Assembly: GCA_016702415.1 (NCBI GenBank)
Contig: JADJEA010000008.1
Location: 73,958 to 137,957, forward strand
Direction of reading: 5' to 3'
DNA length: 64,000 nucleotides
DNA from: Nostocoides sp.
GTDB lineage: Bacteria > Actinomycetota > Actinomycetes > Actinomycetales > Dermatophilaceae
The position numbers and the translations under genes are program-made. The notes below the pieces were generated by a model. The model was not told the DNA's origin and did not search any database. It worked only from the letters and a program-made list of their open reading frames with translations. Shown here piece after piece: positions 55,155 through 64,000 of this stretch (position 1 is its first letter; each line of letters begins with the position of its first letter).

Positions 55155-57642
55155 CTCGATCGCTGCTCCCGCTCCCGACGCTGCCGCCGACAACGCCACA
55201 ACGGACAACGCTGCCGCCGACAGCGCCGCCGGCCCTGACGTCGTCGCGGCGGGCTCCGGGGATGCCTCCGGCGCGCTTGTCTTCGCCGAGTTCCACACGC
55301 CGGTTGAAGTGCGCCTGGTGCGCGCGTGGGTTGCCGAGAATGTCCACGTCGACGGTCACATCCGCGTCCTGACGCTGCCGCGGCGCGGGGGACCGTCGCG
55401 CGAGGCCGACCGGATCGCCGACGCCATCGCGCAGGCCGGCCCCGGCACCCTCCTGATGCCGGTTCATGTGACGTGGCTGCCCGCGGAGCACGAGAACGGG
55501 ACCCGGCCCATCCGAGTCCGGGATCTGGTGCGCCTGCACAATCCGTATCGACCGCCGTCACGGGCCCAGGCGGGGATCGCCCGGCGCGAGCCCGACCGGG
55601 CCCGCGTCGTCGCCGGCACGCCGGCGACCTTGGCGACCCTCCGCGAGCGTTTCGCCGAGACCCACTCCGGAGCGGAGGCGACGCCGGAGTCGTTCAGCCG
55701 CTTCGTGATCCGCCGCGCGCACCTCTCGTTGGAGCGAGCGGACGGGCGAGTCCTCGGCCCGCAGTTCAAGGCGCCGAAGCTGGTCGCCGATGAGATCCTC
55801 GCCCAGTCACGCTTCCGGGCTGGCGTCGCCGAACTCGCGACCGAGATCGGACCCGACAAGGCCAACCTGGAGTCGGCCGAGGAGATCCTCAACGAGTTGG
55901 CCACCGGCTGGGGCCGCGCGTCCGTCGACCTCGTGCCGAGGCTCCAGCGCAAGGTCTTCGAGCGCGGCTTCGACAAGGACGTCGACGTCATCCCCGAGGA
56001 ACTGGAGCGGCTGCGCGCCACGACCTCCACCAAGCCCGTGATCTTCTTGTGGTCCCACCGCTCCAACCTCGACAGCGGGGTCTTCCTCGTCACCCTGCAC
56101 GAGAACGGCTTCCCCTTGCCGCACCTCTTCGCCGGGATCAACATGGCGTTCGGGCCGATGGGACCGGTGCTGCGCCGGGCCGGGTTCATCTTCATCCGCC
56201 GCGCCTTCGGGGACGACGCGCTCTACAAGTACGTCCTGCGGGAGTTCATCGGCTACCTCTCCGAGAAGCGGTTCAACCTCAGCTGGTCGATCGAGGGAAC
56301 CCGGTCGCGGACCGGCAAGATGCTGCCGCCCAAGCTCGGCCTGCTCAGCTACTCCGCCGACGCCTATCTCCAGGGGCGCACGGATGACGTTGCGCTGCAA
56401 CCGGTGTCGATCAGTTTCGACCAGTTGCACGAGATCACCGAGTATGCCGACTACGCCCGCGGCGGCAAGAAGGCAGCGGAGGGCTTCTCGTGGCTCTACA
56501 ACTTCGTCAAGGCGCAGGGAGCCCGGCAGTACGGCAAGGTCTATGTCCGCTTCCCCGAGCCGGTGTCGATGCGCGAGATGCTCGGCCCGCCCAATGGGCC
56601 CATCGCCACCGACGAGGCCGCCCACCGGCTGGCTCTGCAAAAGATGGCCTTCGAGGTCGCCTGGCGGATCAACGAGGCCATGCCGGTGACGCCGACCGCC
56701 CTGGTGACCACCGTCCTGTTGGGTGCCCAGGGAGTGGGACTGACCAGCGAGCAGATCCTCAACGGCATACAGGGAACGCTGCGGTATTTCGAACGCCGCA
56801 AGGTGCCCCGGGCGGCGAGCATGGCCAGCCTGACGACGATCGCCGGGGTCGAGAAGACGCTCCGGGCGCTGTCCACCGGCGACGGTCCGGTCACCCGTGT
56901 GGACGGGGCCCGCGATGTCGTCTGGCTCATCGAGAAGGACGACCAGCTACGGGCGACGTTCTATCGCAACTCGCTCATCCACACGGTGCTCCTGAAGTCG
57001 ATCTGTGAGATCGCCCTGGTCCTTGCCGCCCGGACGGCGCCGCCCGGCCCGGCCCGGGTCGATGCGTTCTGGGCGTCGACGGAGCGGCTGCGCGATCTGC
57101 TGAAGTTCGAGTTCTATTTCAAGGACAGGGCGGAGTTCCGGCGCCTCATCGGCGCCGAGATGGATCTCGGCGAGGGTGACTGGCGCGTCCAGATCGCCGC
57201 GCCCGAGGCGGATCTGCACCAGATCCTCAGCGAGCGGCGCCCGCTGACGGCGGCCTTCACCTTGCGGCCGTTCTTCGAGGCCTACGAGATCGTCGCGGAC
57301 GTGCTCGCGCATCACGACGAGGCCGGCCCGCTGGACCGGGGCGCGATCAAGAAGGAAGCCCTCGCGCTGGGGGACCAGTTCCTGGCGCAGCAGCGGATCT
57401 CCAGCGCCGAGCCTGTTTCGGCTCTGCTCTTCGAGACCGCATTGCAACTGGCCGACAACCAGGGGGTGCTGGCCGAGGGGCCGGATCGGCTGGAGCGGGC
57501 GACCGCATTCCGGGCGGAATTGCTGGAGATCCTGGGCGCGCTCGACCTCGTCCAACGGGTCACCCGCGAGGTGTTCATCGAGACCGTCTTCCCGGAACGT
57601 CTCGGCGCCGCCCGACGGGAGCGCCCGACCGGAGCGCCATGA
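55147..57642 (+). CDS. plsB: Glycerol-3-phosphate acyltransferase (PlsB type)
   Basis: PlsB transfers an acyl group to sn-1 of glycerol 3-phosphate, the first step of phospholipid and triacylglycerol synthesis, at the membrane. The 831-residue protein has the acyltransferase blocks 'WSHRSNLDSG' (HX4D, about residues 301-310), 'GFIFIRRAFGDD', 'SIEGTRSRTGK' (about 381) and 'VALQPVSISFDQ'. An acidic, Ala-rich N-terminal 45 residues precede the helical region. GTG 55147 overlaps the plsC stop by eight bases. The long C-terminal domain (about 530-831) is typical of this family. Confidence 0.95.
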   Translation: MSDSIAAPAPDAAADNATTDNAAADSAAGPDVVAAGSGDASGALVFAEFHTPVEVRLVRAWVAENVHVDGHIRVLTLPRRGGPSREADRIADAIAQAGPGTLLMPVHVTWLPAEHENGTRPIRVRDLVRLHNPYRPPSRAQAGIARREPDRARVVAGTPATLATLRERFAETHSGAEATPESFSRFVIRRAHLSLERADGRVLGPQFKAPKLVADEILAQSRFRAGVAELATEIGPDKANLESAEEILNELATGWGRASVDLVPRLQRKVFERGFDKDVDVIPEELERLRATTSTKPVIFLWSHRSNLDSGVFLVTLHENGFPLPHLFAGINMAFGPMGPVLRRAGFIFIRRAFGDDALYKYVLREFIGYLSEKRFNLSWSIEGTRSRTGKMLPPKLGLLSYSADAYLQGRTDDVALQPVSISFDQLHEITEYADYARGGKKAAEGFSWLYNFVKAQGARQYGKVYVRFPEPVSMREMLGPPNGPIATDEAAHRLALQKMAFEVAWRINEAMPVTPTALVTTVLLGAQGVGLTSEQILNGIQGTLRYFERRKVPRAASMASLTTIAGVEKTLRALSTGDGPVTRVDGARDVVWLIEKDDQLRATFYRNSLIHTVLLKSICEIALVLAARTAPPGPARVDAFWASTERLRDLLKFEFYFKDRAEFRRLIGAEMDLGEGDWRVQIAAPEADLHQILSERRPLTAAFTLRPFFEAYEIVADVLAHHDEAGPLDRGAIKKEALALGDQFLAQQRISSAEPVSALLFETALQLADNQGVLAEGPDRLERATAFRAELLEILGALDLVQRVTREVFIETVFPERLGAARRERPTGAP

Positions 57643-57679
57643 CCAGCGGGCAGCACGCGATGCGGATCGGCGGCCGGCG

Positions 57680-58456
57680 GTGACGACGGAGCGGGTCCGC
57701 ACGCAGGTGCGCGACGGGATCGCCACGATCACCCTCGCCGCCCCGGAGCGCCTCAACGCCGTCGACGCGGACATGGTGGAAGACCTCCACGCGGCGATCA
57801 CGGCATACGCCACCGATCCCGGCGTTCGGGTCCTCGCCCTGACCGGGGAGGGACGCGGGTTCTGCGCGGGTGCCGACGTCTCGGTGGGCGGGGCCGCCGA
57901 CTCGGGGGTCGACACCACGACGCTGTATGCCGCCGGGCGCGTCACCCGAGCGGTCCTGCGGTGCCCGAAACCGGTCGTCGCCTGCGTCAACGGGGTGGCT
58001 GCGGGGGTCGGCCTCTCCTTCGCGCTGGCCGCCGATCATGTCGTCGCGGCGGAGTCGGCGAGCTTCATGCTCGCGTTCACGCGGATCGGGCTGATGCCCG
58101 ACGGCGGTGCCACCGCCCTGGTCACTGCGGCGGTCGGCCGCGCCCGTGCCCTGCGGCTCGCGCTGACCGCCGAACGTCTCCCGGCGGCCAAAGCCGCGGA
58201 GTGGGGCCTGATCGCCGAGTGTGTCCCGGACGCGCAGTTCCAGCCCCGGTGTGCCGCCGTCCTGACCGGGTATGCCGCGGGCGCGCCCCTCGCGCTCGCC
58301 CGGACCAAGGCGGCCATCAACGCCGCGTCGCTCGACGTCGACGCGGCGCTGGCGCGCGAGGAAGCCGGTCAGGAGGTTCTGCTCGGGACCGCCGACTTCC
58401 GCGAGGGGGTCCGGGCCTTCCATGCCAAGGAGCCGCCCCGGTTCACCGGCGCGTGA
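57680..58456 (+). CDS. Enoyl-CoA hydratase/isomerase family protein
   Basis: This 258-residue crotonase-fold enzyme has the oxyanion-hole segments 'GEGRGFCAGADVS' and 'VNGVAAGVGLSFALAADHV', followed by 'SFMLAFTRIGLMPDGGAT'. The Asp in the last motif is more like delta-isomerase or PaaG/EchA subfamilies than the classic hydratase with two Glu. It follows plsB by 37 bases and may be cotranscribed with the lipid-assembly genes, as echA14 neighbours them in M. tuberculosis by memory. The exact reaction is unresolved. Confidence 0.88.
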   Translation: MTTERVRTQVRDGIATITLAAPERLNAVDADMVEDLHAAITAYATDPGVRVLALTGEGRGFCAGADVSVGGAADSGVDTTTLYAAGRVTRAVLRCPKPVVACVNGVAAGVGLSFALAADHVVAAESASFMLAFTRIGLMPDGGATALVTAAVGRARALRLALTAERLPAAKAAEWGLIAECVPDAQFQPRCAAVLTGYAAGAPLALARTKAAINAASLDVDAALAREEAGQEVLLGTADFREGVRAFHAKEPPRFTGA

Positions 58457-58475
58457 CCCCAATCCTCACCCGGCG

Positions 58476-59195
58476 TCAGGAGGCCGGCCCGGGGCGCCGC
58501 TGCAACCGCCCCTCGTCGAGGTGGTACTCCACGTCCGCACGCTCCGCGCACCAGGCGTCATGGGTCGCCATAAGGACGATGGCACCGGCCCGGGCCTCGG
58601 CGGCGAGGAGGGCGACGATCAGCCCACGGGTGGTCGCATCGAGGTCGCTCGTCGGCTCGTCGGCCAGGAGGACCTCGGCGCGTTGGGCGAGGCCCCGGGC
58701 CACCGCGACCCGCTGCTGCTGACCCCCGGAGAGTTCCTCGACGAGATGGGTGCCGGACTCCGCCAGCCCGACGGCCGCGATCGCTGAGTGTGCGCGCTCG
58801 CGGGCCTCGGGCGCGGGGATGCCGAGTGCCAGCAGCGGCACCAGGACGTTTTCTAGGCCGGTGAGGGGGGTGACCAGGGCATTGCCCTGGGGGATCAGCG
58901 CGACGCCGGCGCGGGCGGCGGTGGGGCGGTCGGGGAGGGGGCGGTCGGCATACGTCACCGTGCCGGAGGTCGGGGGGAGGGCCCCGGCGAGGGCCCACAG
59001 GAGGGTCGACTTGCCCGCACCCGAGGCCCCGGTGAGGGCCGCGAAGGTCCCCGGCGCCAGCATGAGGCTGGCACTGTCGAGGGCGAGCAGGTCGGCATAC
59101 CGGACAGTGAGGCGGTCGGCGACGAGCGGTCCGCGCGGCCGGACGGCGGGCGCGTCGGGGGGCAGCGTGGTCCCCGACCTGGTCACCGGCGGCAT
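58476..59195 (-). CDS. ABC transporter ATP-binding protein
   Basis: This 239-residue ATPase has Walker A 'TGASGAGKST', signature 'LSGGQQQRVAVARGL' and Walker B 'VLLADEPTSDLD', as in LolD/MacB-type exporters. It has no permease of its own strand nearby. It is divergent from a gene for an FtsX-like permease that has a second ATPase downstream, so it may pair with that permease or act with the other ATPase. GAGAGGTG precedes the ATG. Its promoter shares a palindrome with the divergent gene. Confidence 0.9.
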   Translation of the reverse strand: MPPVTRSGTTLPPDAPAVRPRGPLVADRLTVRYADLLALDSASLMLAPGTFAALTGASGAGKSTLLWALAGALPPTSGTVTYADRPLPDRPTAARAGVALIPQGNALVTPLTGLENVLVPLLALGIPAPEARERAHSAIAAVGLAESGTHLVEELSGGQQQRVAVARGLAQRAEVLLADEPTSDLDATTRGLIVALLAAEARAGAIVLMATHDAWCAERADVEYHLDEGRLQRRPGPAS

Positions 59196-59221
59196 CGATT
59201 CACCTCTCGTTCGTCCCCCGA

Positions 59222-59285
59222 ACGCTAGTCCCTGCCACCGACGGCGGCCCAGCCCGATCGGGCTGACGGTGTGACGCGGTAGCGT
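59222..59285. promoter_or_regulatory. Divergent ABC promoters with a perfect 16-bp palindrome
   Basis: A minus-strand TAGCGT at 59222-59227 and a plus-strand TAGCGT at 59280-59285 are the likely -10 boxes. CAGCCCGATCGGGCTG at 59250-59265 is a perfect palindrome lying between them at roughly the -35 distance of both. A single regulator could control both genes. Confidence 0.55.
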
Positions 59286-59305
59286 CAGCGCTCGAAGGAG
59301 GCGGG

Positions 59306-62300
59306 ATGCTCGCGGCAGTGCGCTTTCGCAGGGGCCAGGCGGTCGTCATCCTCGTCCTGTCCGCCCTGGTCACCGCGGGCGCGGCCTTCGCCCCGCTCTA
59401 CACGCGCGCGCTTCAGCAGGCCGTCGTCGCGACCTTGCTCGACCAGGCCCCCGTCGCGCGGGCGGGGGTGCGGATCGCCTCGACCAGTGCGTCCGAGCCC
59501 TACCTCGCGCTATTCCCGGCCCGGTTGGCCGACCTCGTGCCGGCGCAGGTCCGGGCGGCCTCCGGGCCGGCCGTCGCCAGCCACTCGGTCGGCGTGCGCC
59601 GGATGCCCCTCGATGCTCAGCCCGGCGGGCTGCTGCTCTGGCGCGACGGCATGTGTGCTCATGTCGGCTTCACGGCAGGTGCGTGCCCGCAGGCGGCCGG
59701 TGAGGTCGCGATCAGTGCCGATCAGGCCGCCGCGTTCGGTCAGGCGGTCGGATCGCGGATCGCGGTGGGGGAGTGGGACGGCTCGGTGGCCAAGGTGGAG
59801 GCGGCACCGCATACCGAGGTCCGGGTCACGGGCGTCTACTCCCCGCGCGACACGGACCCCTACTGGTTCGGGGACCGCCTGACCGGGCAGGCGGCCTCGC
59901 GTGCGGGCTTTGACGTCATGCTCACCCCCGAGGCGACGCTGACCGGCGCGGTCTCCGCCCCGGGTGGCAGCGGGTCGGCCGATTGGGTGCAGCCGCAGTA
60001 CGGCCTGGACGTCCCCCTGATTCCCGGCCGGGTCGACATCGACCGGATCGCTCCCCTCGGGTCGGCCGTCGCGAGCTTCGTCCAATACCCCCTCGGGGTG
60101 CAGTATGCCGGGTCCCACCAGTCCGACGCCGTCACCGTGACCAGTGGCCTGCCCGCCATCGCCGCCGAGGTCGCGACCGGCCGCGACCAGGCGGCCGTCA
60201 CCGTCCCCCTCTTGATGGCGCAATTGGTCCTCCTCTTGGCGTGCGTCCTCTGGCTGGTCCTCCTCGCGGCCGCCGACCAGCGCCGCGGCGAGGTCGCCGT
60301 GGCGCGGCTGCGGGGACGGGGAGCCGCCGGCGCCCGCCGCCTCCTCCTGGCCGAGACCCTGCCCGCGTTGATCCTCGGGGCGCCTCTCGGGCTGGGCCTT
60401 GCGCTCGCGCTCACCGCGGTGGCCCGCCGGGTCGTCCTCTCGCCCACCCCGCCCGCGGAGTTGCCCGCCGGGGCGGTGTATGCCGCTCTGCTCGCCCTCG
60501 CCGGCACCCTCGCCCTCGCGCTCCTGTCGGTCCGCCGCGTGTCCCGGGCACCGATCGCCGACCTGCTACGCAGCGTCTCGGCGCATCGGGCGGGCATTCG
60601 CCTCGGTCTCCTCGAGGCGATGCTCGTCGCGGCTGCGGGCGCGGCCTTCGCCGCCCTGGTGACCGGATCGGTCCGCGGGCCGGTCGGCCAGGTCGCACCC
60701 ACCCTCCTCGCGGTCGCGATCGGCGTCCTGGCCGCGCGCCTCCTCCCCGCCCTCCTCTCGGCCGCCGGTCGCTGGTTGGTCCTGCGCCGGGGCCGGCCCG
60801 GCTCGGGGGCCGCCCTCCTCCAGGCCAGCAGGCGCAGTTCGACGCGCTGGCTGGTGCCGATCGTCACCGTCGCGCTCTGTCTCGTCGTCGTGGCCGGGGA
60901 CGCTCTGGCCGTCGGGGCCCGCAACCGGCTGGGCCGGGCGCAGGCCGAGGTCGGGGCGGCCAGCGTGGTCACGGTCGGCACCGCGGATCTGGCCGCCCTG
61001 GTCGCCGCGGTTCGCTCCGTGGACCCGACGGGGGCGCACCTGACTCCCGTCGTCCGGATCTCCCCGACGGGCACCGACACCGTGACGACGGTGGGCGTCG
61101 ACCCGGCGGCCTTCCCCCGGATCGCGCTCTGGCCGGGCCGGGCGCCCGCGGCCGGGGCCTGGGCGAAACTCCCCGGGCCGCCGATCGCCCCGTTACGGCT
61201 GACGGGGTCCCGCCTGACCTATCACGTCCGGATGACATCGCTCCAGGCATCCGGTGCCGATGCCGGGGCGATCCCGCAGTCACTCGCGCTCGGGCTGCGG
61301 GTCGTCCGGGCCGACGGGACCACCGAAGTGCTGCCGCTGGGCACCCTCCCCAGCGAGGGTATCGACGCCGATCAGCACGCGAGCCTCGCGTGTGCGAGTG
61401 GCTGCCGCGTCGCCGGAATCGGCGTCCTCGCCCCACCGTCCGCCGCCGCCGTCCGTGGGGTGGTGACCCTGAGCCGGCTCGCCGTCGACGCCGCCCCGGT
61501 CGCCCTCGGCGACGCGTCGGCCTGGCGCGCCCCCACAGGGGGCGACACCGCAGCGCAGGGGAGCATTCGCGACGACGCCCTGACCATCGATTTCGCCAAC
61601 GGCGGGCGCACCGAGACCTTCCTCGCCCACGCCTCCATGCCCGCCGTGGTGGCCTCCTTGACGACACCTGCCGCGGCCCCGAGCGCCGCAGGGGCCACCT
61701 TCGGCGGCGCCTTCGTCAACGGTGACGACCTCCTCCTGACCTCGGCGGGGCAGCTCCCGCTCCTGCCGGGTGCCCCGCCGAAGTCGGCCGCAGTCAACCT
61801 CGCCGTCCTCCTCACCCAGGGGTGGCGTGGCCGGGGTTCCGCAGTCGCGAGCGTGTATGCCGATTCCGCCGACCCCGCGGTCCTGGCCCCCCTGACTCGG
61901 GCACTCGGCGCCGCCGGGATCGGGATCGTGTCGGTGGAGCACCCGGGGAGGGTGGCCGCGGCATACGGACGGACGGCGGCGGCGTGGAGCCTGGATCTCT
62001 CGCTCGCCGTCGCGGTGCTTGCCCTGGTGGTCGCTGCCGTCGGGCTACTCGTCCTCGTCGCCGCCTCGGCCCGCGCCCGGGAGCGCGACTACGCCGGCCT
62101 GGCCATGGCCGGGGTGGGCCGGCGGGCGATCGCCGCGATCGCGGTCCTGGAGATCCTCCCAGTCATCCTCCTGTGCGGGCTGATCGGCGTCGCCGCGGGC
62201 CTGTGGTCCGCGCCCGCGGCCCTCGACCTCGTCCCGCTCTTCCCCTCGCCGCCCCCGACCTATGTCGTCGACCTCGGCACCGCCTGGCTGCCGTCGCTTG

Positions 62301-62404
62301 CGGCGGCTGGCGCTGCCCTGGCGGTGCTCCTGATCGTCGGCGCCGTCGCCAGCCTCCGGGTCGCGCGGGCCGCGCGGCTGAGTCGACTGCGGGAGGTCGC
62401 GTGA
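59306..62404 (+). CDS. Large FtsX-like ABC permease
   Basis: This 1032-residue permease has an N-terminal helix (about 12-32), a large extracytoplasmic region, a central group of helices (about 290-330, 350-375, 395-415 and 435-490), a second extracytoplasmic region and C-terminal helices (about 895-925, 945-970 and 990-1015). The layout is that of type VII (MacB-like) permeases with FtsX domains. AAGGAGG precedes the ATG. Its stop overlaps the next ATPase start as GTGA. The substrate is unknown; such permeases often handle lipids, peptides or cell-wall signals. Confidence 0.88.
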   Translation: MLAAVRFRRGQAVVILVLSALVTAGAAFAPLYTRALQQAVVATLLDQAPVARAGVRIASTSASEPYLALFPARLADLVPAQVRAASGPAVASHSVGVRRMPLDAQPGGLLLWRDGMCAHVGFTAGACPQAAGEVAISADQAAAFGQAVGSRIAVGEWDGSVAKVEAAPHTEVRVTGVYSPRDTDPYWFGDRLTGQAASRAGFDVMLTPEATLTGAVSAPGGSGSADWVQPQYGLDVPLIPGRVDIDRIAPLGSAVASFVQYPLGVQYAGSHQSDAVTVTSGLPAIAAEVATGRDQAAVTVPLLMAQLVLLLACVLWLVLLAAADQRRGEVAVARLRGRGAAGARRLLLAETLPALILGAPLGLGLALALTAVARRVVLSPTPPAELPAGAVYAALLALAGTLALALLSVRRVSRAPIADLLRSVSAHRAGIRLGLLEAMLVAAAGAAFAALVTGSVRGPVGQVAPTLLAVAIGVLAARLLPALLSAAGRWLVLRRGRPGSGAALLQASRRSSTRWLVPIVTVALCLVVVAGDALAVGARNRLGRAQAEVGAASVVTVGTADLAALVAAVRSVDPTGAHLTPVVRISPTGTDTVTTVGVDPAAFPRIALWPGRAPAAGAWAKLPGPPIAPLRLTGSRLTYHVRMTSLQASGADAGAIPQSLALGLRVVRADGTTEVLPLGTLPSEGIDADQHASLACASGCRVAGIGVLAPPSAAAVRGVVTLSRLAVDAAPVALGDASAWRAPTGGDTAAQGSIRDDALTIDFANGGRTETFLAHASMPAVVASLTTPAAAPSAAGATFGGAFVNGDDLLLTSAGQLPLLPGAPPKSAAVNLAVLLTQGWRGRGSAVASVYADSADPAVLAPLTRALGAAGIGIVSVEHPGRVAAAYGRTAAAWSLDLSLAVAVLALVVAAVGLLVLVAASARARERDYAGLAMAGVGRRAIAAIAVLEILPVILLCGLIGVAAGLWSAPAALDLVPLFPSPPPTYVVDLGTAWLPSLAAAGAALAVLLIVGAVASLRVARAARLSRLREVA

Positions 62405-63245
62405 CCGCTGCGGAATCGATCACGACCGTCGGGCTGGTCCACATCTACCGGTCCGAGGGGCATGATGTCGCGGCCCTGTCCGGGGTCGACCTGGCCGTCC
62501 AGGCGGGCGAAGTCATCGGCCTGCTCGGCCCGTCCGGGTCCGGCAAGTCGACCCTGCTGGCCCTCCTCGGCGGGCTCTTCCCGCCCAGCGCGGGCAAGAT
62601 CCTCGTCGGCGACCACGAGGTGTCGGCGATGAGCGCGCGGGAACTCGACACCTTCCAAGCCCGCGAGAGCTCCCTGATGCTCCAGGGCGCGCGGCGCAAC
62701 CTGATGCCCTACTTGACCGGACGGGACAATGTCGCGTTCGCTCAGGCGCAGGCCCGCCGCCTGGGCGCGGACCCGATGCCCGTGGCGGAGGTCCTGGCGC
62801 TCGTCGGGGCCGAGGGGTTCGCGGACGCACCGCTGGGGGATCTCTCGGCCGGCCAACTCCAACTCCTCGCCCTAGCGGTGGCCATGGCCCCCGCTCCCGG
62901 GGTGCTCCTGGCCGACGAACCCACCAGCGCGCTCGACCATCAGGCCCGGGAGCGCGTCCTGGGCGCCCTCCTGGAGGTCAACGCCCGCCACGGGACGACC
63001 ATCGTCGTGGTGACCCATGATCCCGAGGTCGCCGCCCGGCTCCCGCGCACGGTCACCATCCGCGACGGGCGGATCGGGGGCGAGGGCCGCCAGGGTGAGG
63101 AGTATGCCGTGGTCACCGCCGACGGCTTCCTTCCCTCCCCGGGCATCTGCGGGCCGACCTCCCGCCGGGCACCCTGGTCCGCCTGGAGAAGGCCGCGGGT
63201 GCCGACTACCTCCTGCGGCCGCAGTCTCTGCCCGACTCCCGTTGA
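62401..63245 (+). CDS. ABC transporter ATP-binding protein, C-terminus frameshifted
   Basis: This ATPase partners the upstream permease (GTGA overlap). It has Walker A 'GPSGSGKST', signature 'LSAGQLQLLALAVAM' (a shortened form of LSGGQ) and Walker B 'VLLADEPTSALDH'. Near 63142 the frame shifts: one extra G in CCGGGCAT restores 'HLRADLPPGTLVRLEKAAGADYLL' and a stop at 63243-63245, giving 281 residues. In the uncorrected frame the tail is arginine- and proline-rich and ends at 63261. The missing base is probably a homopolymer error. Confidence 0.85.
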
Positions 63246-63300
63246 GGCCGGCTCCCGCTGAGGCCGACTCCCGCTGAGGCTCGGCTCCCGCTGAGGCTCG
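63236..63300 (+). repeat. CTCCCGCTGAGGC tandem repeats after ABC operon
   Basis: A 16-17-base unit of the form CTCCCGCTGAGGCCGG occurs about four times in a row, with the first copy covering the end of the ATPase gene. The rest of the gap to 63382 has two GTCCCGGATC copies but no gene. Confidence 0.65.
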
Positions 63301-63382
63301 GTGTGGATCGGCGCGGGGTGGATCAGCTCGTCCCGGATCGCCGTCGCTCACCTGAACTCGGCGCGGATCACCTCGTCCCGGA

Positions 63383-64000
63383 TCAGGCGGCGAGACCGGC
63401 GATGAGGTTGATCGAAGCCGCGATGATGACGGTCCCGAAGACATAAGCCAGCCACGCCTGGCGGATGGCGATCGCGCGGATCTCGCTGGATTTCAGGTCG
63501 GTGTCGGACACGGCATACGACATGGCGATGGTGAAGGCGAGATAGACGAAGTCGCTATAGCGCGGGGGCTCGTCTTGATGGAGGTCGATGCAGTCCGACT
63601 GGGCGTTGAACCAATGCCGGGCATAACGCATCGCATACACCGTCGGGACGAGCACCCAGGCCGAGGCCACGGTGGCGATGGCCAAGCCAGCCTCGGTGGC
63701 CTTCTCGGCGGTGGGGGTGTTACCCGAGAGCAGCATCAGCCCGACGCCGCCGAGGCTCGCCAGCGAGGCGACCAGGACGCTGACGTCGACGAGGGAGCGG
63801 CCCGCGTCGATGCCGTGGGCGAGTTCCCGGGTCGCAGCCGCATCGGCCCGCATCATGACGTGCAACAGCGGTAGGGCGAACGCCAGGGCCGTGACCGCGA
63901 AGCCGAGCAGGGCCCTCCCGAGGACCCCGGAGCTCGGCGGGGTCGGGACGACGAGGGCAGCGGCGGTGCCGACCACCGCGGCCAGCGCCAGGCGGATCAT
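63383..64000 (-). CDS. DUF1345 membrane protein, possibly extending beyond window
   Basis: This protein of at least 205 residues has about five hydrophobic segments (roughly residues 3-20, 28-48, 75-95, 105-125 and 180-203). The DUF1345 landmark 'PPRYSDFVYLAFTIAMSYAVSDT' lies near residue 146. The function of the family is unknown. An ATG lies exactly at the window edge (64000), so it may be the true start or the gene may continue upstream. Confidence 0.85.
   Translation of the reverse strand: MIRLALAAVVGTAAALVVPTPPSSGVLGRALLGFAVTALAFALPLLHVMMRADAAATRELAHGIDAGRSLVDVSVLVASLASLGGVGLMLLSGNTPTAEKATEAGLAIATVASAWVLVPTVYAMRYARHWFNAQSDCIDLHQDEPPRYSDFVYLAFTIAMSYAVSDTDLKSSEIRAIAIRQAWLAYVFGTVIIAASINLIAGLAA

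Noticed and set aside
57639..57683. Fourteen-codon open frame between plsB and the enoyl-CoA hydratase gene
   Set aside because: It overlaps the plsB stop as ATGA and ends at the next start, but it is too short to support; it may at most aid translational coupling.

Overview
This 64 kb window is high-GC chromosomal DNA from an actinobacterium. The evidence is the strong G/C third-position bias, many GTG starts overlapping upstream stop codons as GTGA, leaderless promoters, and actinobacterial families (DUF3263, DUF3349, DUF4031-NUDIX, DUF4436, CysNC fusion, WS/DGAT). Several blocks match gene orders I remember from Mycobacterium (glpD-tetR-AGPS-like flavoprotein; pitA-small membrane protein-DUF3349; DGAT-plsC-plsB). 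The gene mix suggests Micrococcales (Intrasporangiaceae/Dermatophilaceae-like), but the genus cannot be fixed from the sequence. I see no phage genes, insertion sequences, CRISPR arrays or plasmid functions.

Layout. 1-5.1 kb: a partial GH13 maltodextrin/alpha-glucan hydrolase and a LacI regulator converge on otsB-otsA (trehalose synthesis). 5.3-8.8 kb: a CBS protein, a membrane Ser/Thr kinase and a YihY/BrkB membrane protein. 9-12 kb: a DtxR-boxed feoA-feoB-nfu operon. 12.1-18.4 kb: glycerol-phosphate metabolism (gpsA; an AGPS-like flavoprotein divergent from tetR-glpD) plus a DUF4436 membrane protein. 18.4-21.8 kb: tRNA-Thr followed by two secreted-protein genes (FG-GAP/ASPIC protein and a Tat-exported glycosidase) that look compositionally foreign. 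21.9-27.8 kb: two paralogous large secreted proteins flanking an S53 peptidase. 27.9-29.8 kb: a beta-oxidation pair. 30-32.9 kb: sulfate activation (cysD, cysNC). 33-37.8 kb: LLM oxidoreductase, SGNH hydrolase, ung, HAD phosphatase and a PLP decarboxylase. 37.9-41.8 kb: DUF3263, two facing copies of a small membrane protein/DUF3349 module, and the Pit phosphate transporter. 42-47 kb: P1 peptidase, CIRCE-controlled groEL, an intergenic palindromic repeat array, NUDIX and HD hydrolases. 47-50.4 kb: a MacB-type ABC exporter. 50.6-58.5 kb: thiolase and a phospholipid/neutral lipid assembly operon. 58.5-63.2 kb: a second three-gene ABC system. The window ends in a DUF1345 membrane protein.

The strongest genome-scale signal is the heptamer GTATGCC/GGCATAC, about 100 copies by hand count in coding and non-coding DNA. 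It forces rare codons (ATA Ile, GCA Ala, TAT Tyr) and is missing from the tRNA-Thr-adjacent segment and from groEL and cysNC. A second unexplained structure is an array of CTTGAGCACG-type repeats around a perfect 44-bp palindrome downstream of groEL.

Quality caveat: five genes (LacI, feoB, the flavoprotein, cysD, the last ABC ATPase) carry a single apparent base deletion in a G or C run. otsB and the duplicated small membrane gene contain 15-18-base G tracts. These look like sequencing or assembly errors more than real pseudogenes.
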